64,000 bases of DNA from an uncultured Candidatus Peregrinibacteria bacterium (GCA_903825315.1 CAIKAD010000002.1:1-64000); one strand, 5' to 3'. Shown: positions 35,910 through 44,036, numbered from the stretch's first letter. Notes: generated by a model not told the origin, from the letters alone. Made by a program: numbers and translations.

Positions 35910-36134
35910 TCAATAATTGACGTACCATTCCACGATCGTGAGACCGAAGAAGAGCACGCTCAACCAGATGGATGCCTTATAGATCACTTTCTCCGCCCCG
36001 CGCCTCTGCACTACCACCGCTCCCGATCCGCCAAACGTTGCCGAAAGCCCCGATGCACGATGCTGCAGGAGAATGAACAGCGCAAGGATGCACGAGATGG
36101 CAATGTGGACGCCGAGGAGGATGGACTTGATCAT
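35910..36134 (-). CDS. secG: Protein translocase subunit SecG
   Basis: A 74-residue protein with two membrane helices: MIKSILLGVHIAISCILALF and KASIWLSVLFFGLTIVEW. Between them lies the SecG loop LLQHRASGLSATFGGSGAVV, whose LLQ-x-R/K-x-SG...FGG pattern is diagnostic. It is part of the SecYEG channel. The start is well supported: TTGCAC, 17 bp, TACTAT, then 8 bases to ATG 36134. A longer frame upstream runs through repetitive intergenic sequence and is rejected. Confidence 0.92.
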   Translation of the reverse strand: MIKSILLGVHIAISCILALFILLQHRASGLSATFGGSGAVVVQRRGAEKVIYKASIWLSVLFFGLTIVEWYVNY

Positions 36135-36142
36135 ACCGAAGG

Positions 36143-36171
36143 ATAGTAGCAATGTGACTGATAGAGTGCAA
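36143..36171 (-). promoter_or_regulatory. Promoter of secG, leaderless
   Basis: On the minus strand: TTGCAC, 17 bp, TACTAT, CCTTCGGT, ATG. Confidence 0.7.
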
Positions 36172-36194
36172 ATGAGAGTTCCAATGCGAATATT

Positions 36195-36335
36195 TTGCAC
36201 TATAGCCCTTCGACTCGCTTCGCTCGCTCGGGGCACTCGCCTCGACTGCCTATGAGATGGTCGGAGCCCCAGGCGAAGTGGAGGGCGCAAACCACGAGCG
36301 AGGCCGAACAAAGTGAGGCCGAGTCGAGTGGTAGA
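36195..36335. repeat. Palindromic CTCGACT/CGAGTCG-rich intergenic element
   Basis: The stretch contains CTTCGACTCGCTTCGCTCGC and CACTCGCCTCGACTG on the left and GAGGCCGAGTCGAGTGG on the right, which are largely complementary (CACTCG-CTCGA / TCGAGTG). It is GC-rich, non-coding, and unlike the AT-rich DNA beside it. It lies between secG and tRNA-Val. It may be a copy of a dispersed palindromic repeat. Confidence 0.4.
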
Positions 36336-36391
36336 GGGATAGGACGATGGGTGCAATGAGAAGACGGCCAGCACCTTTCGGAGTGTGAGGT

Positions 36392-36467
36392 TGGTGGGCG
36401 GTACAGGGGTCGAACCTGTGACCTACTGGGTGTAAACCAGCCGCTCTGACCACTGAGCTAACCGCCC
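36392..36467 (-). tRNA. tRNA-Val (TAC)
   Basis: Acceptor GGGCGGT pairs with ACCGCCC; discriminator A and CCA are encoded. The anticodon arm GCTGG-TTTACAC-CCAGT gives anticodon TAC. D arm GCTC...GAGC and T arm CACAG-GTTCGAC-type pairing are normal. Confidence 0.94.
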
Positions 36468-36530
36468 ACGGAAGGTAGCATAGCGAAACACGCTGTAAAA
36501 ATCGTCACCATTCATCCCATCACATCAACA

Positions 36531-36851
36531 TCACTGGCTCAACGACGTAAACACATCCTGCATGAGATTGACGATGGTGGAGAAATCGAGACGGAAGGGA
36601 ATATCCAATATACGAGCGATCCAGGAGACGGCAAAGAAGGCGATGAAACAGACGAACAGTCCGATAATGGCGTAACGGATGGTATGCACCGCCTGCTTGA
36701 TCTTTTCCTCGTTACCAGCCGAAAGGATGAATGTGATACCCCCCCAAATGATGAAAACGAGACAGAGGAGGGATGCCGCGACCAGCGCCAGTGCGATGAA
36801 CGTTGCAAATATTTCCATGGGCGTGCCGTTTTGGAGCAGGTCTTTAAGCAT
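36531..36851 (-). CDS. TrbC/VirB2-like pilin-type membrane protein
   Basis: The 106-residue protein has two hydrophobic helices separated by a short polar loop: ATFIALALVAASLLCLVFII, then WGGITFILSAGNEEKIKQAV, then IIGLFVCFIAFFAVSWIARI. The WGG...SAGNEEKIKxA...IIG pattern is typical of small VirB2/TrbC-like or Mbov_0395-type pilin proteins found in Gram-positive and CPR conjugation or secretion loci. No VirB4, VirD4 or VirB6 homologue is in the window, so it is a singleton here. ATG 36851 follows CCACCCTCCCCCACTTTCCC. It is probably cotranscribed with khpA upstream. Confidence 0.7.
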   Translation of the reverse strand: MLKDLLQNGTPMEIFATFIALALVAASLLCLVFIIWGGITFILSAGNEEKIKQAVHTIRYAIIGLFVCFIAFFAVSWIARILDIPFRLDFSTIVNLMQDVFTSLSQ

Positions 36852-36882
36852 GGGAAAGTGGGGGAGGGTGGGGTGAAAAGCG

Positions 36883-37155
36883 TCAGGGCTTCTGTGGTTC
36901 AAGTATCTTGAGATTGACGCGCTGCGATGTTGCGCCTCCTATGAGGCGGAGGAGAGTTCGCAACGCTTTTACCGTCTGGCCGTTCTTTCCGATGAGCTTG
37001 CCCATATCACGATCGCTCACGCGCACCGTGAGGAGTACGCCGAGCTGGTCGATCGAGGGATCGATGTGAAGTTGGTCGCGATCCTCAACAAGCGCCTCGA
37101 GGACGTACTTCAGGAATGAATAGCCAGGAATGTTCTCTGCGTCGGGCGTAGCCAT
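36883..37155 (-). CDS. khpA: KH-domain RNA-binding protein KhpA
   Basis: The 90-residue protein is a single type II KH domain with MGKLIGKNGQTVKALRTLLR (GxxG loop GKNG) and an N-terminal helix FLKYVLEALVEDRDQ. KhpA, usually with KhpB, binds RNA and affects cell division in Gram-positive bacteria. The gene lies 17 bases downstream of rpsP, the arrangement seen in many bacteria (rpsP-khpA-rimM). ATG 37155 (MATPDAENI) is the natural start. rimM is not present; the next gene is the pilin-like protein. Confidence 0.92.
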   Translation of the reverse strand: MATPDAENIPGYSFLKYVLEALVEDRDQLHIDPSIDQLGVLLTVRVSDRDMGKLIGKNGQTVKALRTLLRLIGGATSQRVNLKILEPQKP

Positions 37156-37172
37156 TGGCCTACAAGATACGC

Positions 37173-37520
37173 TCAAGCAGCAGGCTTGTCACCCCCTGTC
37201 GGAGCCGGAGCGGCAGCAGGCGCCGCCGCCTCTTCCTTTTTGGGCTTTTTCTTGGTGTACGTCTCAATGAACTTCTCCATATTCTTCAGACCAGCCTTCT
37301 TGAGGAGCCGGGCTACGGTAGTGCTGGGGATGGCTCCTTTGCCAATCCAGTACTGGATCCTTTCGTCATTATGCTCAAAGACAACAGGATTACGAGCCGG
37401 TAGGTAGTGACCCACAACTTCCAGAGATCTGCCTTTCACGGGGTCACGCTTTTCGGCCACCACAAGGCGGTAGGTGGGGATATTCTCACGGCCGGTGCGC
37501 TGGAGACGGATTTTTAACAT
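37173..37520 (-). CDS. rpsP: 30S ribosomal protein bS16
   Basis: The 115-residue protein matches bS16: MLKIRLQRTGRENIPTYRLV, VAEKRDPVKGRSLEVVGHYL, then ERIQYWIGKGAIPSTTVARL. After residue about 85 there is a Lys/Ala/Pro-rich extension (KKKPKKEEAAAPAAAPAP), which is longer than in most bacteria and likely disordered. The promoter TTGCGC-17-TACACT lies 16 bases upstream of the ATG. It is followed by khpA. Confidence 0.97.
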   Translation of the reverse strand: MLKIRLQRTGRENIPTYRLVVAEKRDPVKGRSLEVVGHYLPARNPVVFEHNDERIQYWIGKGAIPSTTVARLLKKAGLKNMEKFIETYTKKKPKKEEAAAPAAAPAPTGGDKPAA

Positions 37521-37536
37521 GCGTCAAAGCTGGAAG

Positions 37537-37565
37537 AGTGTAAAGAAGCCGAAAGGGGAGCGCAA
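37537..37565 (-). promoter_or_regulatory. Promoter of rpsP-khpA
   Basis: On the minus strand: TTGCGC, 17 bp, TACACT, then a 16-base leader (CTTCCAGCTTTGACGC) before ATG 37520. Confidence 0.6.
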
Positions 37566-37573
37566 GGCTGATT

Positions 37574-37888
37574 TTAGCGAGATTGTGAAGTACGCCGACT
37601 CGTCCGAATGACCCGAATCTCGCGAACGAGTGCGTCTTTACATTCCTGTGACAGATAGGCCACAAGAGCAGGGGTGAGAAAACGGGACTCCTGTAAAGCG
37701 ATCCCATTTGCGCATTCGATTGTAAGAACCGCATCCGAGAGTTCAAGGACACGAATTGCTTCCTGGTGCCGCGGAAGGGATTTTTTCAGCCATTCCTCCG
37801 CACGGTACGTAACCATGCTTGCCGTCGCCTGCGTATGGAGGCCGCGCTTACGAAGAACCTTGGGCAGGATGGATTTGAGGGAGTCCAT
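37574..37888 (-). CDS. DUF721 (DciA-like) protein
   Basis: The 104-residue protein has the DUF721 pattern: an N-terminal helix MDSLKSILPKVLRKRGLHTQ, then a KH-like part with LELSDAVLTIECANGIALQE and LTPALVAYLSQECKDALV. In bacteria without DnaC, DciA of this family helps load the replicative helicase DnaB, and a dnaB gene is at 47685. Whether this short form has that role is inferred. ATG 37888 follows a CATAAT box by 12 bases, with TTGGTC 17 bp upstream of it, in a TGACCAAA repeat. It ends 53 bases before rpsP. Confidence 0.8.
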   Translation of the reverse strand: MDSLKSILPKVLRKRGLHTQATASMVTYRAEEWLKKSLPRHQEAIRVLELSDAVLTIECANGIALQESRFLTPALVAYLSQECKDALVREIRVIRTSRRTSQSR

Positions 37889-37900
37889 AATCGATATTTC

Positions 37901-37929
37901 ATTATGCCTTTCATTCTATCAATGACCAA
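37901..37929 (-). promoter_or_regulatory. Promoter of the DUF721 gene
   Basis: On the minus strand: TTGGTC, 17 bp, CATAAT, then 12 bases to the ATG. The -35 is part of a TTGGTCATT repeat word. Confidence 0.55.
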
Positions 37930-37984
37930 ATCTCAATGAACCAATAACCAAAACGTCCAAATATATTCTTCGTATTTGGTCATT
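37921..37984. repeat. AATGACCAAA-type intergenic inverted repeat, copy 1
   Basis: AATGACCAAAT at 37921-37931 and ATTTGGTCATT at 37974-37984, an 11-bp perfect inverted repeat with related words (AATGAACC, ATAACC) in between. The right arm overlaps the stop of the upstream glycosyltransferase gene and the left arm carries the -35 of the DUF721 gene. Confidence 0.75.
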
Positions 37985-39023
37985 TCACCGCCGCGTCTTT
38001 GAGAACTTCAACTGTCTTTTCAGCGGCATCCTTCCAAAATAACTGCCTCGGAGAAGAAGTCACCGGCGGCTTTTTCATCGCCTCCGCAAAGGCACCGATT
38101 TCCGGTGGAAGCAGGACAGCATCCGGCGGGGCAACTTCGGGAATAGCACCGCACCGGGTGGCAATAATGGGACATCCGCAAGCAGCTGCTTCCGCGATCG
38201 TAAGACCGAACCCTTCATAGAGAGACGCCGTTACAAACGCCGTGGCAGCGGAGTAGAGCGCGGGAAGGTGCTCATCTTTGACGTGCGGAAGATAGCGGAC
38301 ACCGTCACGCAACCGGACCGAAGCAGCCTCTTTTCCTCCCATCACAAGAATGAGTTGTGCATCGTTGCGATCGATCCGTGTAAACGCATCTATAAGGAGC
38401 TTGACGTTCTTGTGCTGCTTGGCGTTCCCCACGTAGAGGAAAAACGGCTTGCTGATTCCATACGCTCGCAATGCCCCTTCCTGTTCTTCAGAAGAGCGAT
38501 GGACAAATTCAGGTGAGATCCCTTCGGGTATGACCGTCAATTTTTCTGCCACAGGACCGTCATAAACCTTCTGAAGCTCCATTGCCGTAAACGCGCTGAC
38601 GGCAATCACTCTGCGTGCGCGCCGGACCGAACGGGAAAAAAGTGCCCGGTACGCTAAACGTCGCAGGGGATGTGCACGGTTAGGAAAGCGATGCAGGATG
38701 AGATCGTGGATTGTAACGACGGATGGAACGGGACAAAAGTAGGGGACGGTAAAGTGCGGCGAGAAGAACAGATCGGGATGAACATCCTTGAGGATCCTGC
38801 GTAGTTCAAAATGTTCACGCAGGGAATAATGGCTGGCGTGGGCAACTACAATGCGTGGCGAATGTGGGAGCGCATCTGCCCAAGCTTCACCTTCGGGCAA
38901 AACAATGAGGACGTACTGGATGTTGTCCTCGCGCTTGAGGAGCTCCGTCACGAGTTCGCGCGTATATCGCCCGATGCCAACGGGTAAATGGGCAAAGCGA
39001 CAATCAATGGCAATTGTGGGCAT
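37980..39023 (-). CDS. GT4 family glycosyltransferase
   Basis: The 347-residue protein is a GT-B fold retaining glycosyltransferase. The N-terminal half starts MPTIAIDCRFAHLPVGIGRY with a Gly-rich acceptor loop. The C-terminal half has FLYVGNAKQHKNVKLLIDAF and the donor-binding block YEGFGLTIAEAAACGCPIIA (E-x7-E type), then GAIPEVAPPDAVLLPPE. It resembles mannosyl- or glucosyltransferases of cell-surface polysaccharide synthesis; donor and acceptor cannot be told. A second GT4 enzyme is at 42269. ATG 39023 was preferred over an 18-residue longer form. Confidence 0.9.
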   Translation of the reverse strand: MPTIAIDCRFAHLPVGIGRYTRELVTELLKREDNIQYVLIVLPEGEAWADALPHSPRIVVAHASHYSLREHFELRRILKDVHPDLFFSPHFTVPYFCPVPSVVTIHDLILHRFPNRAHPLRRLAYRALFSRSVRRARRVIAVSAFTAMELQKVYDGPVAEKLTVIPEGISPEFVHRSSEEQEGALRAYGISKPFFLYVGNAKQHKNVKLLIDAFTRIDRNDAQLILVMGGKEAASVRLRDGVRYLPHVKDEHLPALYSAATAFVTASLYEGFGLTIAEAAACGCPIIATRCGAIPEVAPPDAVLLPPEIGAFAEAMKKPPVTSSPRQLFWKDAAEKTVEVLKDAAVK

Positions 39024-39123
39024 AAGGATACGTAAAGCGGCAAAGCGATATCGCGGGTCTACTCCATCGGTTATCACCGATCACTCTGTCCGATCACACC
39101 GCGAAGCCGTACCATGATAGCGC

Positions 39124-39924
39124 ATGACGGTCGCTGATCTGCTATCGGCATCAAAACTCCAGAGAAATGAGGCGGAAATTCTGCTCGCAGCGTTACTACG
39201 AAAGGATCGGACGTGGATCCTAGCGCATCCGGAACAGGAGGTGAGTGAATCCCATCTTCAGCGGTGGAGGACATGGGAACAGCGGCGACTCGCTCACGAA
39301 CCGATCGTCTATATCACGGGAGAAAAAGAATTCTATGGGCGTCCGTTCACTGTTGACGCACGTGTTCTCGTCCCGCGCCCGGCAACGGAAGGCCTTGTAG
39401 GTGTAGCGCTTGCTTTTCTCGCGGCACCATCCGATTCCATTGTCCCGACCGATGCGGGCATTGTGGCCGTAAGCCGCATTTTGAAGAAGCTTCCCGTGAC
39501 GACTGTTGTCGATGTGGGGACCGGAAGCGGCGCCATTGCCATTACGCTTGCCCTGGAACGTCCGGATCTTACATTCGTCGCAACGGATATCAGCGAGGGG
39601 GCACTGGACGTCGCTCAACGGAACGCCGAGCGCCACAACGTGCGTGACCGTATCGCTTTCCTCCACGGCTCCTGCCTGGATCCCATCCTCAAACTCGGCA
39701 ACCCTTTCCTCCTCGTCAGCAATCCGCCCTACGTTTGCAGTGACCGCCGGCTCCCGCGGGACGTCGTCGAGTATGAACCGTCCAACGCCATCTTCGCCGG
39801 TCCGGAAGGTCTAGACGTGATCCGTATTATCGTACAACAGGCAATAGAGCATCCTGCCTGCTGCGGAATCGTCATGGAATGTGAGGAAGGGCACGTGAAG
39901 GAGATAGATCGACTCTTGCAATGA
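39124..39924 (+). CDS. prmC: Release factor glutamine methyltransferase
   Basis: PrmC methylates the GGQ glutamine of peptide release factors with S-adenosylmethionine. The 266-residue protein has an N-terminal helical domain (AEILLAALLRKDRTWILAHP, YITGEKEFYGRPFTVD, then VLVPRPATEGLV). The methyltransferase fold has VVDVGTGSGAIAITLALERP (motif I), VATDISEGALDVAQRNAERH and the catalytic VSNPPYV. Length is slightly short at the C-terminus. Its release factor is not in the window. It is followed by a TGACCAAA inverted repeat and purA. Confidence 0.94.
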   Translation: MTVADLLSASKLQRNEAEILLAALLRKDRTWILAHPEQEVSESHLQRWRTWEQRRLAHEPIVYITGEKEFYGRPFTVDARVLVPRPATEGLVGVALAFLAAPSDSIVPTDAGIVAVSRILKKLPVTTVVDVGTGSGAIAITLALERPDLTFVATDISEGALDVAQRNAERHNVRDRIAFLHGSCLDPILKLGNPFLLVSNPPYVCSDRRLPRDVVEYEPSNAIFAGPEGLDVIRIIVQQAIEHPACCGIVMECEEGHVKEIDRLLQ

Positions 39925-39983
39925 CCAAATCCCAAGCACCAATGACCAGTGACGCTTCGCAAACCTGGTCGTTTTTGGTCATT
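39920..39983. repeat. AATGACCAAA-type intergenic inverted repeat, copy 2
   Basis: AATGACCAAA at 39920-39929 (overlapping the prmC stop) and TTTGGTCATT at 39974-39983. Additional words CCAATGACCAG and ATTGGTCATTTC occur nearby; the last one provides the purA -35. Confidence 0.75.
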
Positions 39984-39996
39984 GGATAATTGATTA

Positions 39997-40025
39997 TTGG
40001 TCATTTCTTATCTACATGCTATCTT
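39997..40025 (+). promoter_or_regulatory. Promoter of purA, leaderless
   Basis: TTGGTC, 17 bp, TATCTT, CTCCTC, ATG at 40032. The -35 lies in a TTGGTCATT repeat word. Confidence 0.6.
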
Positions 40026-40031
40026 CTCCTC

Positions 40032-41279
40032 ATGGATTCACTCCTCCAACAATTAGGACACGTCAGCGCCGTCATCGGTGCACAATGGGGCGACGAAGGA
40101 AAGGGTAAGGCAATCGACATTCTGAGCGGGCACTTCGATGTGATTGCGCGCGCCTGCGGCGGAGCGAATGCCGGACACACGATTGTCGTCGGCGGAAAGA
40201 AGCACGTCTTCCATCTTCTCCCGGCCGGAAGCCTGCACGAGGGAAAGACCGTGATCCTTGGTTCCGGAATGGTGATCCATCTGCCGACCCTTCTCGAGGA
40301 AATCGCACTCCTGCGCAAGAATGACATCGACATTATCCCGCGCCTTCTTCTTTCGGACGAAGCACACATCGTCTTCGACTACCAGAAGGAAGTGGACGCT
40401 GTTATGGAGGAGCGCCGCTCGCAGAAGTCCGGGGGCAAGATCGGCACGACCAAGCGTGGCATCGGTCCCGCATACATGGAAAAAGCGGCACGCACGGGCA
40501 TGCGGCTCGGCGACCTCCACCGTTTCTTCCGGGATGGCGGAGACTTGCGCTCAGAACTCGCGTGGCGCAACGGTTTTGTGGGTGCTCTGTTCTCCGTCTC
40601 CCTCAATGTGGAGCAGGAAGCACGCAACCTGGAAGATGCATATGAAATTTTGAAGGATTGTATCCGCCCTCTTCCGTCACTCCTCGATGTGATGGAAGGG
40701 AGACGCATCCTCATCGAAGGAGCACAGGCTTCGCTCCTCGACATTGACCACGGCACGTATCCCTACGTGACAAGCAGCGCGACTACAGTAGCAGGCGCAC
40801 TTCAAGGACTTGGCCTCGCTCCGCGATTGCTCTCCTCCTGCATCGGCGTGGCAAAGGCATACTGCACCCGCGTGGGATCGGGAACATTTCTCACGGAAGC
40901 AAAAGGTGATGCTGACAATCGCCTGCGTGAGAGGGGAGGGGAGTACGGCGCCACCACGGGCCGCCCGCGCCGCTGCGGCTGGCTGTACATTCCGGATCTC
41001 GTCTTTAGTGCCCGCCTCAATGGATTCACGAACTGGAATATCACCAAGCTCGACGTTCTCGATGAGGAAGACATTATTCCCGTTGGTATGGGCGAGGAGA
41101 ATGGAAAAGTCCGATACGAAGAGCTGCCGGGCTGGAAGAAGTCGACTGTGGGCATCACATCCTTCGACAAACTCCCGGAGAACGCACAGCACTTCCTGCA
41201 GTTCATCGAGACGAAGACCGGCGTGCCCGTGTCACTGATCGGAACGGGGCCGGGGAGAGAACAGATGATCATCAAATGA
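40032..41279 (+). CDS. purA: Adenylosuccinate synthetase
   Basis: PurA joins IMP and aspartate with GTP in the first AMP-specific step. The 415-residue protein shows AVIGAQWGDEGKGKAIDILS with the catalytic Asp and P-loop-like GDEGKGK, GGANAGHTIVVGGKKHVFHL, SGGKIGTTKRGIGPAYMEKA, then ILIEGAQASLLDIDHGTYPY and GSGTFLTEAKGD. The C-terminal VSLIGTGPGREQMI is complete. Salvage or de novo AMP synthesis cannot be told apart here; purB is not in the window. ATG 40032 fits both the family start and the leaderless promoter. Confidence 0.97.
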   Translation: MDSLLQQLGHVSAVIGAQWGDEGKGKAIDILSGHFDVIARACGGANAGHTIVVGGKKHVFHLLPAGSLHEGKTVILGSGMVIHLPTLLEEIALLRKNDIDIIPRLLLSDEAHIVFDYQKEVDAVMEERRSQKSGGKIGTTKRGIGPAYMEKAARTGMRLGDLHRFFRDGGDLRSELAWRNGFVGALFSVSLNVEQEARNLEDAYEILKDCIRPLPSLLDVMEGRRILIEGAQASLLDIDHGTYPYVTSSATTVAGALQGLGLAPRLLSSCIGVAKAYCTRVGSGTFLTEAKGDADNRLRERGGEYGATTGRPRRCGWLYIPDLVFSARLNGFTNWNITKLDVLDEEDIIPVGMGEENGKVRYEELPGWKKSTVGITSFDKLPENAQHFLQFIETKTGVPVSLIGTGPGREQMIIK

Positions 41280-41297
41280 TCAATTTTTCAACTTCCC

Positions 41298-41338
41298 AAT
41301 GACCAAAAACGAAGGAAAGAAGGGTCGTTTTGGTCATT
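41298..41338. repeat. AATGACCAAA-type intergenic inverted repeat, copy 3
   Basis: AATGACCAAAAACGA at 41298-41312 and TCGTTTTGGTCATT at 41325-41338, almost perfect arms around a 12-base purine-rich loop, between the convergent purA and nadK genes. Further TTGGTCATT words follow at 41346 and 41352. It should work as a bidirectional terminator. Confidence 0.8.
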
Positions 41339-41355
41339 GTTGATTTGGTCATTGG

Positions 41356-42243
41356 TCATTCGTCGGGCAGTTCCCCCCACTTCAACTTCTCCCTCAATGT
41401 CCCATAGAACGTTTCCTTCTTCCTACGAAGAAATTTGACGGTCTCTGTCCCCAGGCTGACGCGAATGCGGTCATGGCGCTGGAGCGTCACAAAGGTCTGC
41501 CCGTCGAGTGTGAGACTCACCTTCGTATCTCCGAATTTGTTCTTCTGCGACAGAACTTCCACATCCACCGTTTGTTTACCGGGTATAACGATGGGCTTCT
41601 GCGTAAAGGCATGGGAATTTATGGGCGTGAGAATAGTGGCTCGGAGATGGGGATGGACGATAGGCCCGCCAGCAGCGAGGGAGTATGCCGTTGATCCTGT
41701 TGGCGTCGCGATGATCAGCCCGTCGGCGCGAAACGTGGCAAGGATTTCGCCGTCTATCATAGTCCGGAGGTTCACAAGCCGCGCAATGCTCCCCTGGGAT
41801 ATCACCGCTTCGTTGAGGACATGACTCTGCACAATGGTCTTCCCGCGCCTCTCCACGGTCAAATTGAGAATGCTCCGTTCGTCAATAACCCCCTTCCCTT
41901 GCAGGAAAGATAGAAGTTTCTTGGGTGCTTCATCCACTGTGAGTTCCGCGAGGAAACCAATGGCGCCGCGATTGACACTCAGAATCGGAATGGAAAAATC
42001 TTGCAGTTCCCGCACGGCACGAAGGATGGTTCCGTCCCCGCCAATGACGACGAGTAAGTCCATGTCCTCCTCGCATGTGAATGTAGGAAGCTTGTCCGCG
42101 CTCGGAAGATCCCGCTTACGCTTTGCATCAAAACAAATTTCCGCACCCGTCTTCCTGAGGATAGAAAGGACACTCGCCACAGCAGCATCGCGGTCGTCCA
42201 AATCCGACTTCGCGGTAACGCCGATGCGCTTGTACTTGAGCAT
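41356..42243 (-). CDS. nadK: NAD kinase
   Basis: NAD kinase makes NADP+ from NAD+. The 295-residue protein has LLVVIGGDGTILRAVRELQ (GGDGT catalytic loop), LSVNRGAIGFLAEL, HVLNEAVISQG and FRADGLIIATPTGSTAYSLAAGGP with the NE/D and GSTAYS blocks. The C-terminus (VKFLRRKKETFYGTLREKL) is typical. A TATTAT box ends 6 bases before the ATG at 42243, so the mRNA is probably leaderless. The NADP it makes would serve the GapB-type GAPDH at 45444. It is convergent with purA. Confidence 0.95.
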   Translation of the reverse strand: MLKYKRIGVTAKSDLDDRDAAVASVLSILRKTGAEICFDAKRKRDLPSADKLPTFTCEEDMDLLVVIGGDGTILRAVRELQDFSIPILSVNRGAIGFLAELTVDEAPKKLLSFLQGKGVIDERSILNLTVERRGKTIVQSHVLNEAVISQGSIARLVNLRTMIDGEILATFRADGLIIATPTGSTAYSLAAGGPIVHPHLRATILTPINSHAFTQKPIVIPGKQTVDVEVLSQKNKFGDTKVSLTLDGQTFVTLQRHDRIRVSLGTETVKFLRRKKETFYGTLREKLKWGELPDE

Positions 42244-42268
42244 ATGTCAATAATAGCACACAGGACAG

Positions 42269-43327
42269 TTACAGCTTCTGGAGAACATCCATCAGCAAAT
42301 CCGCCGTCCTTGCCCAACTGAATTTCCTGGCCTGCTCCAAAGCGCGTGTCTTGATGTCAAACCGCACCCGCTCGCTCGTAAGAAGCAATTCGAGCCCTGC
42401 CGCAATGGAAGAGACGTTTTCGGGGTCGACGTAATGGGCGGCGTTTCCACACACTTCCCGTAAGCTGCCGCGTCCGGACGTGAGAACGGGAATGCCGCGT
42501 TGCATCGCATCCAACGCCTGCAAACCGAATCCTTCGTAGAGGGACGGAAGCGCGAGAATCGTACAAGCGGAAAGTAACGTCTCGTACTCAGCATCTGGAA
42601 CGTAGTCGCGCCACTCCACGCCAGGCGTCTTTGCCGCTAGAGCGAGCGTTTCCTGGTCATTCCAGCCGCGCCCTCCCACGAGGAGAAGACGATACTGCGA
42701 GCGAAGGGAAGCTGGCAATTCCGCGTATGCCTCGATAAGCCGTAACTGGTTCTTGCGTGGGGAGAGCGTGCCGGCACATAAGATAGTGCACTGGTCAGCC
42801 GAATTGGGAACAACGCTTTCTCGCAGTGGCCCGGCGAAAATCACCGTCATGCTTTCCGACGGCACATGAGGGAACATCTCTTTAAGATCCCTCTTTGTCG
42901 ACTCGCTGACGGTGCATACATGGCGCGCATGACGCAGTGCGCGCCCTATGGTCATCTTCTCAATGGTAGCCGCGCGGCGTTCATGCGTGGGATCCCGAAA
43001 GGCGATGAGGTCATGGACCACGGGCACCACGGGGAACTTCTTTCCCACAAGGAACGGCACAATGAAACTGGTGGGGCTTACATAGACGGTTGCATCACTT
43101 CGGCGGAGATCACGAGCCGCTTTCCAATGCCAACGCCAGCCCGACGCATCGATCACACGCTCCTCGATCACTCTTGCCTGCGAGAATGGGGGCGGAAGGG
43201 AGCGGTCGGATAACGTGACGAGCGGCACGTTCCTTCGTACAAGCTCGCGCAGTAGGCCGGTGACCCACTGCCCCTTGCCCGTCTTCCGGGGCTTGCAAGC
43301 CTCACGAACATCTATCGCAATACGCAT
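42269..43327 (-). CDS. GT4 family glycosyltransferase
   Basis: A 352-residue GT-B enzyme, MRIAIDVREACKPRKTGKGQ at the start with the acceptor-side Gly loop. The donor side has ILCAGTLSPRKNQLRLIEAY and LPSLYEGFGLQALDAMQRGI (E-x7 region), then VLTSGRGSLREVCGNAAHYV. It is similar in layout to the enzyme at 37980 but not close enough to be a recent duplicate. It lies 25 bases upstream of nadK on the same strand. Likely role: surface glycan or glycolipid assembly; substrates unknown. Confidence 0.9.
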   Translation of the reverse strand: MRIAIDVREACKPRKTGKGQWVTGLLRELVRRNVPLVTLSDRSLPPPFSQARVIEERVIDASGWRWHWKAARDLRRSDATVYVSPTSFIVPFLVGKKFPVVPVVHDLIAFRDPTHERRAATIEKMTIGRALRHARHVCTVSESTKRDLKEMFPHVPSESMTVIFAGPLRESVVPNSADQCTILCAGTLSPRKNQLRLIEAYAELPASLRSQYRLLLVGGRGWNDQETLALAAKTPGVEWRDYVPDAEYETLLSACTILALPSLYEGFGLQALDAMQRGIPVLTSGRGSLREVCGNAAHYVDPENVSSIAAGLELLLTSERVRFDIKTRALEQARKFSWARTADLLMDVLQKL

Positions 43328-43379
43328 GAAGAGCTGGGATACTCTAGCCCTTTAGGCTCCCCGGTGCTATCCTCACTGT

Positions 43380-43961
43380 ATGCCTCCGCGAATGCTGCGC
43401 TCACTCGCCGCCCTCGATACGGAAGAGCAAATACTTGCTGGAGGCTCATTAATTGCACTTATCGGCGTTTTCTTGCCGTGGATGAGCGGGGAATGGCTTG
43501 GGGGAGACCGGGTGACATTTTCTGGTTTCGGCTTTTATACGTCCTATTTGGGCTTCATTGTCTTCTTTCTCCATTTGTTCCTGCTCATGGTAGCTGCCGT
43601 ACCGCTCGTGGGAGGTCCTGTTCTTCTGCGAAGGCGCCACCGAGAAGTCACCCGTCTCGTTGTATCTGCAGCGGCTGCCCTCCTCGTCCTCGCATCTCTC
43701 TCAGTCCTCATGAAAGTGACGTTTGAATTTACGCGTATGGAAATGCGCTACGGCATCTACGTCTCTCTTATCGGCTCACTTGTCACTCTTCTCTACTCCT
43801 TCCTGCGCTTCCAGGAATTCCGCAAATTGCAGCTTCAGGAGGTATTCCGCCATCCGGAAGACCGAACCCCCAAGCACGAGCAAAAAGAAACGTACGTCGC
43901 CCCACCGCCCCCTCCACCGCCGCCCCCGTCCCAGCCAGAGGAGTTTAAGGTATATCCATGA
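43380..43961 (+). CDS. Four-helix membrane protein with polyproline tail
   Basis: The 193-residue protein has four hydrophobic helices at about residues 18-34, 52-78, 90-112 and 123-141, separated by short charged loops (LLRRRHREVTRL). The cytoplasmic C-terminal tail is charged, then has a run of nine prolines (about 176-184) before SQPEEFKVYP. I do not recognise a family. The ATG at 43380 lies 6 bases after a TATCCT box, consistent with leaderless initiation. It is divergent from the glycosyltransferase at 42269 and 109 bases upstream of the next gene. Confidence 0.7.
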   Translation: MPPRMLRSLAALDTEEQILAGGSLIALIGVFLPWMSGEWLGGDRVTFSGFGFYTSYLGFIVFFLHLFLLMVAAVPLVGGPVLLRRRHREVTRLVVSAAAALLVLASLSVLMKVTFEFTRMEMRYGIYVSLIGSLVTLLYSFLRFQEFRKLQLQEVFRHPEDRTPKHEQKETYVAPPPPPPPPPSQPEEFKVYP

Positions 43962-43970
43962 TTGAAATGA

Positions 43971-44036
43971 CCAATCATGCAAATTCCCAATGACCACAAC
44001 GGTCGTAATGCCGCGTTTTTGGGAATTGATGCTTGG
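43971..44036. repeat. Intergenic inverted repeat, AATTCCCAA type
   Basis: CCAATCATGCAAATTCCCAA at 43971-43990 and TTGGGAATTGATGCTTGG at 44019-44036 are imperfect arms of the same design as the TGACCAAA repeats; the words AATGACCA and GGTCGT also occur. The right end provides the -35 of the 44071 gene. Confidence 0.7.
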
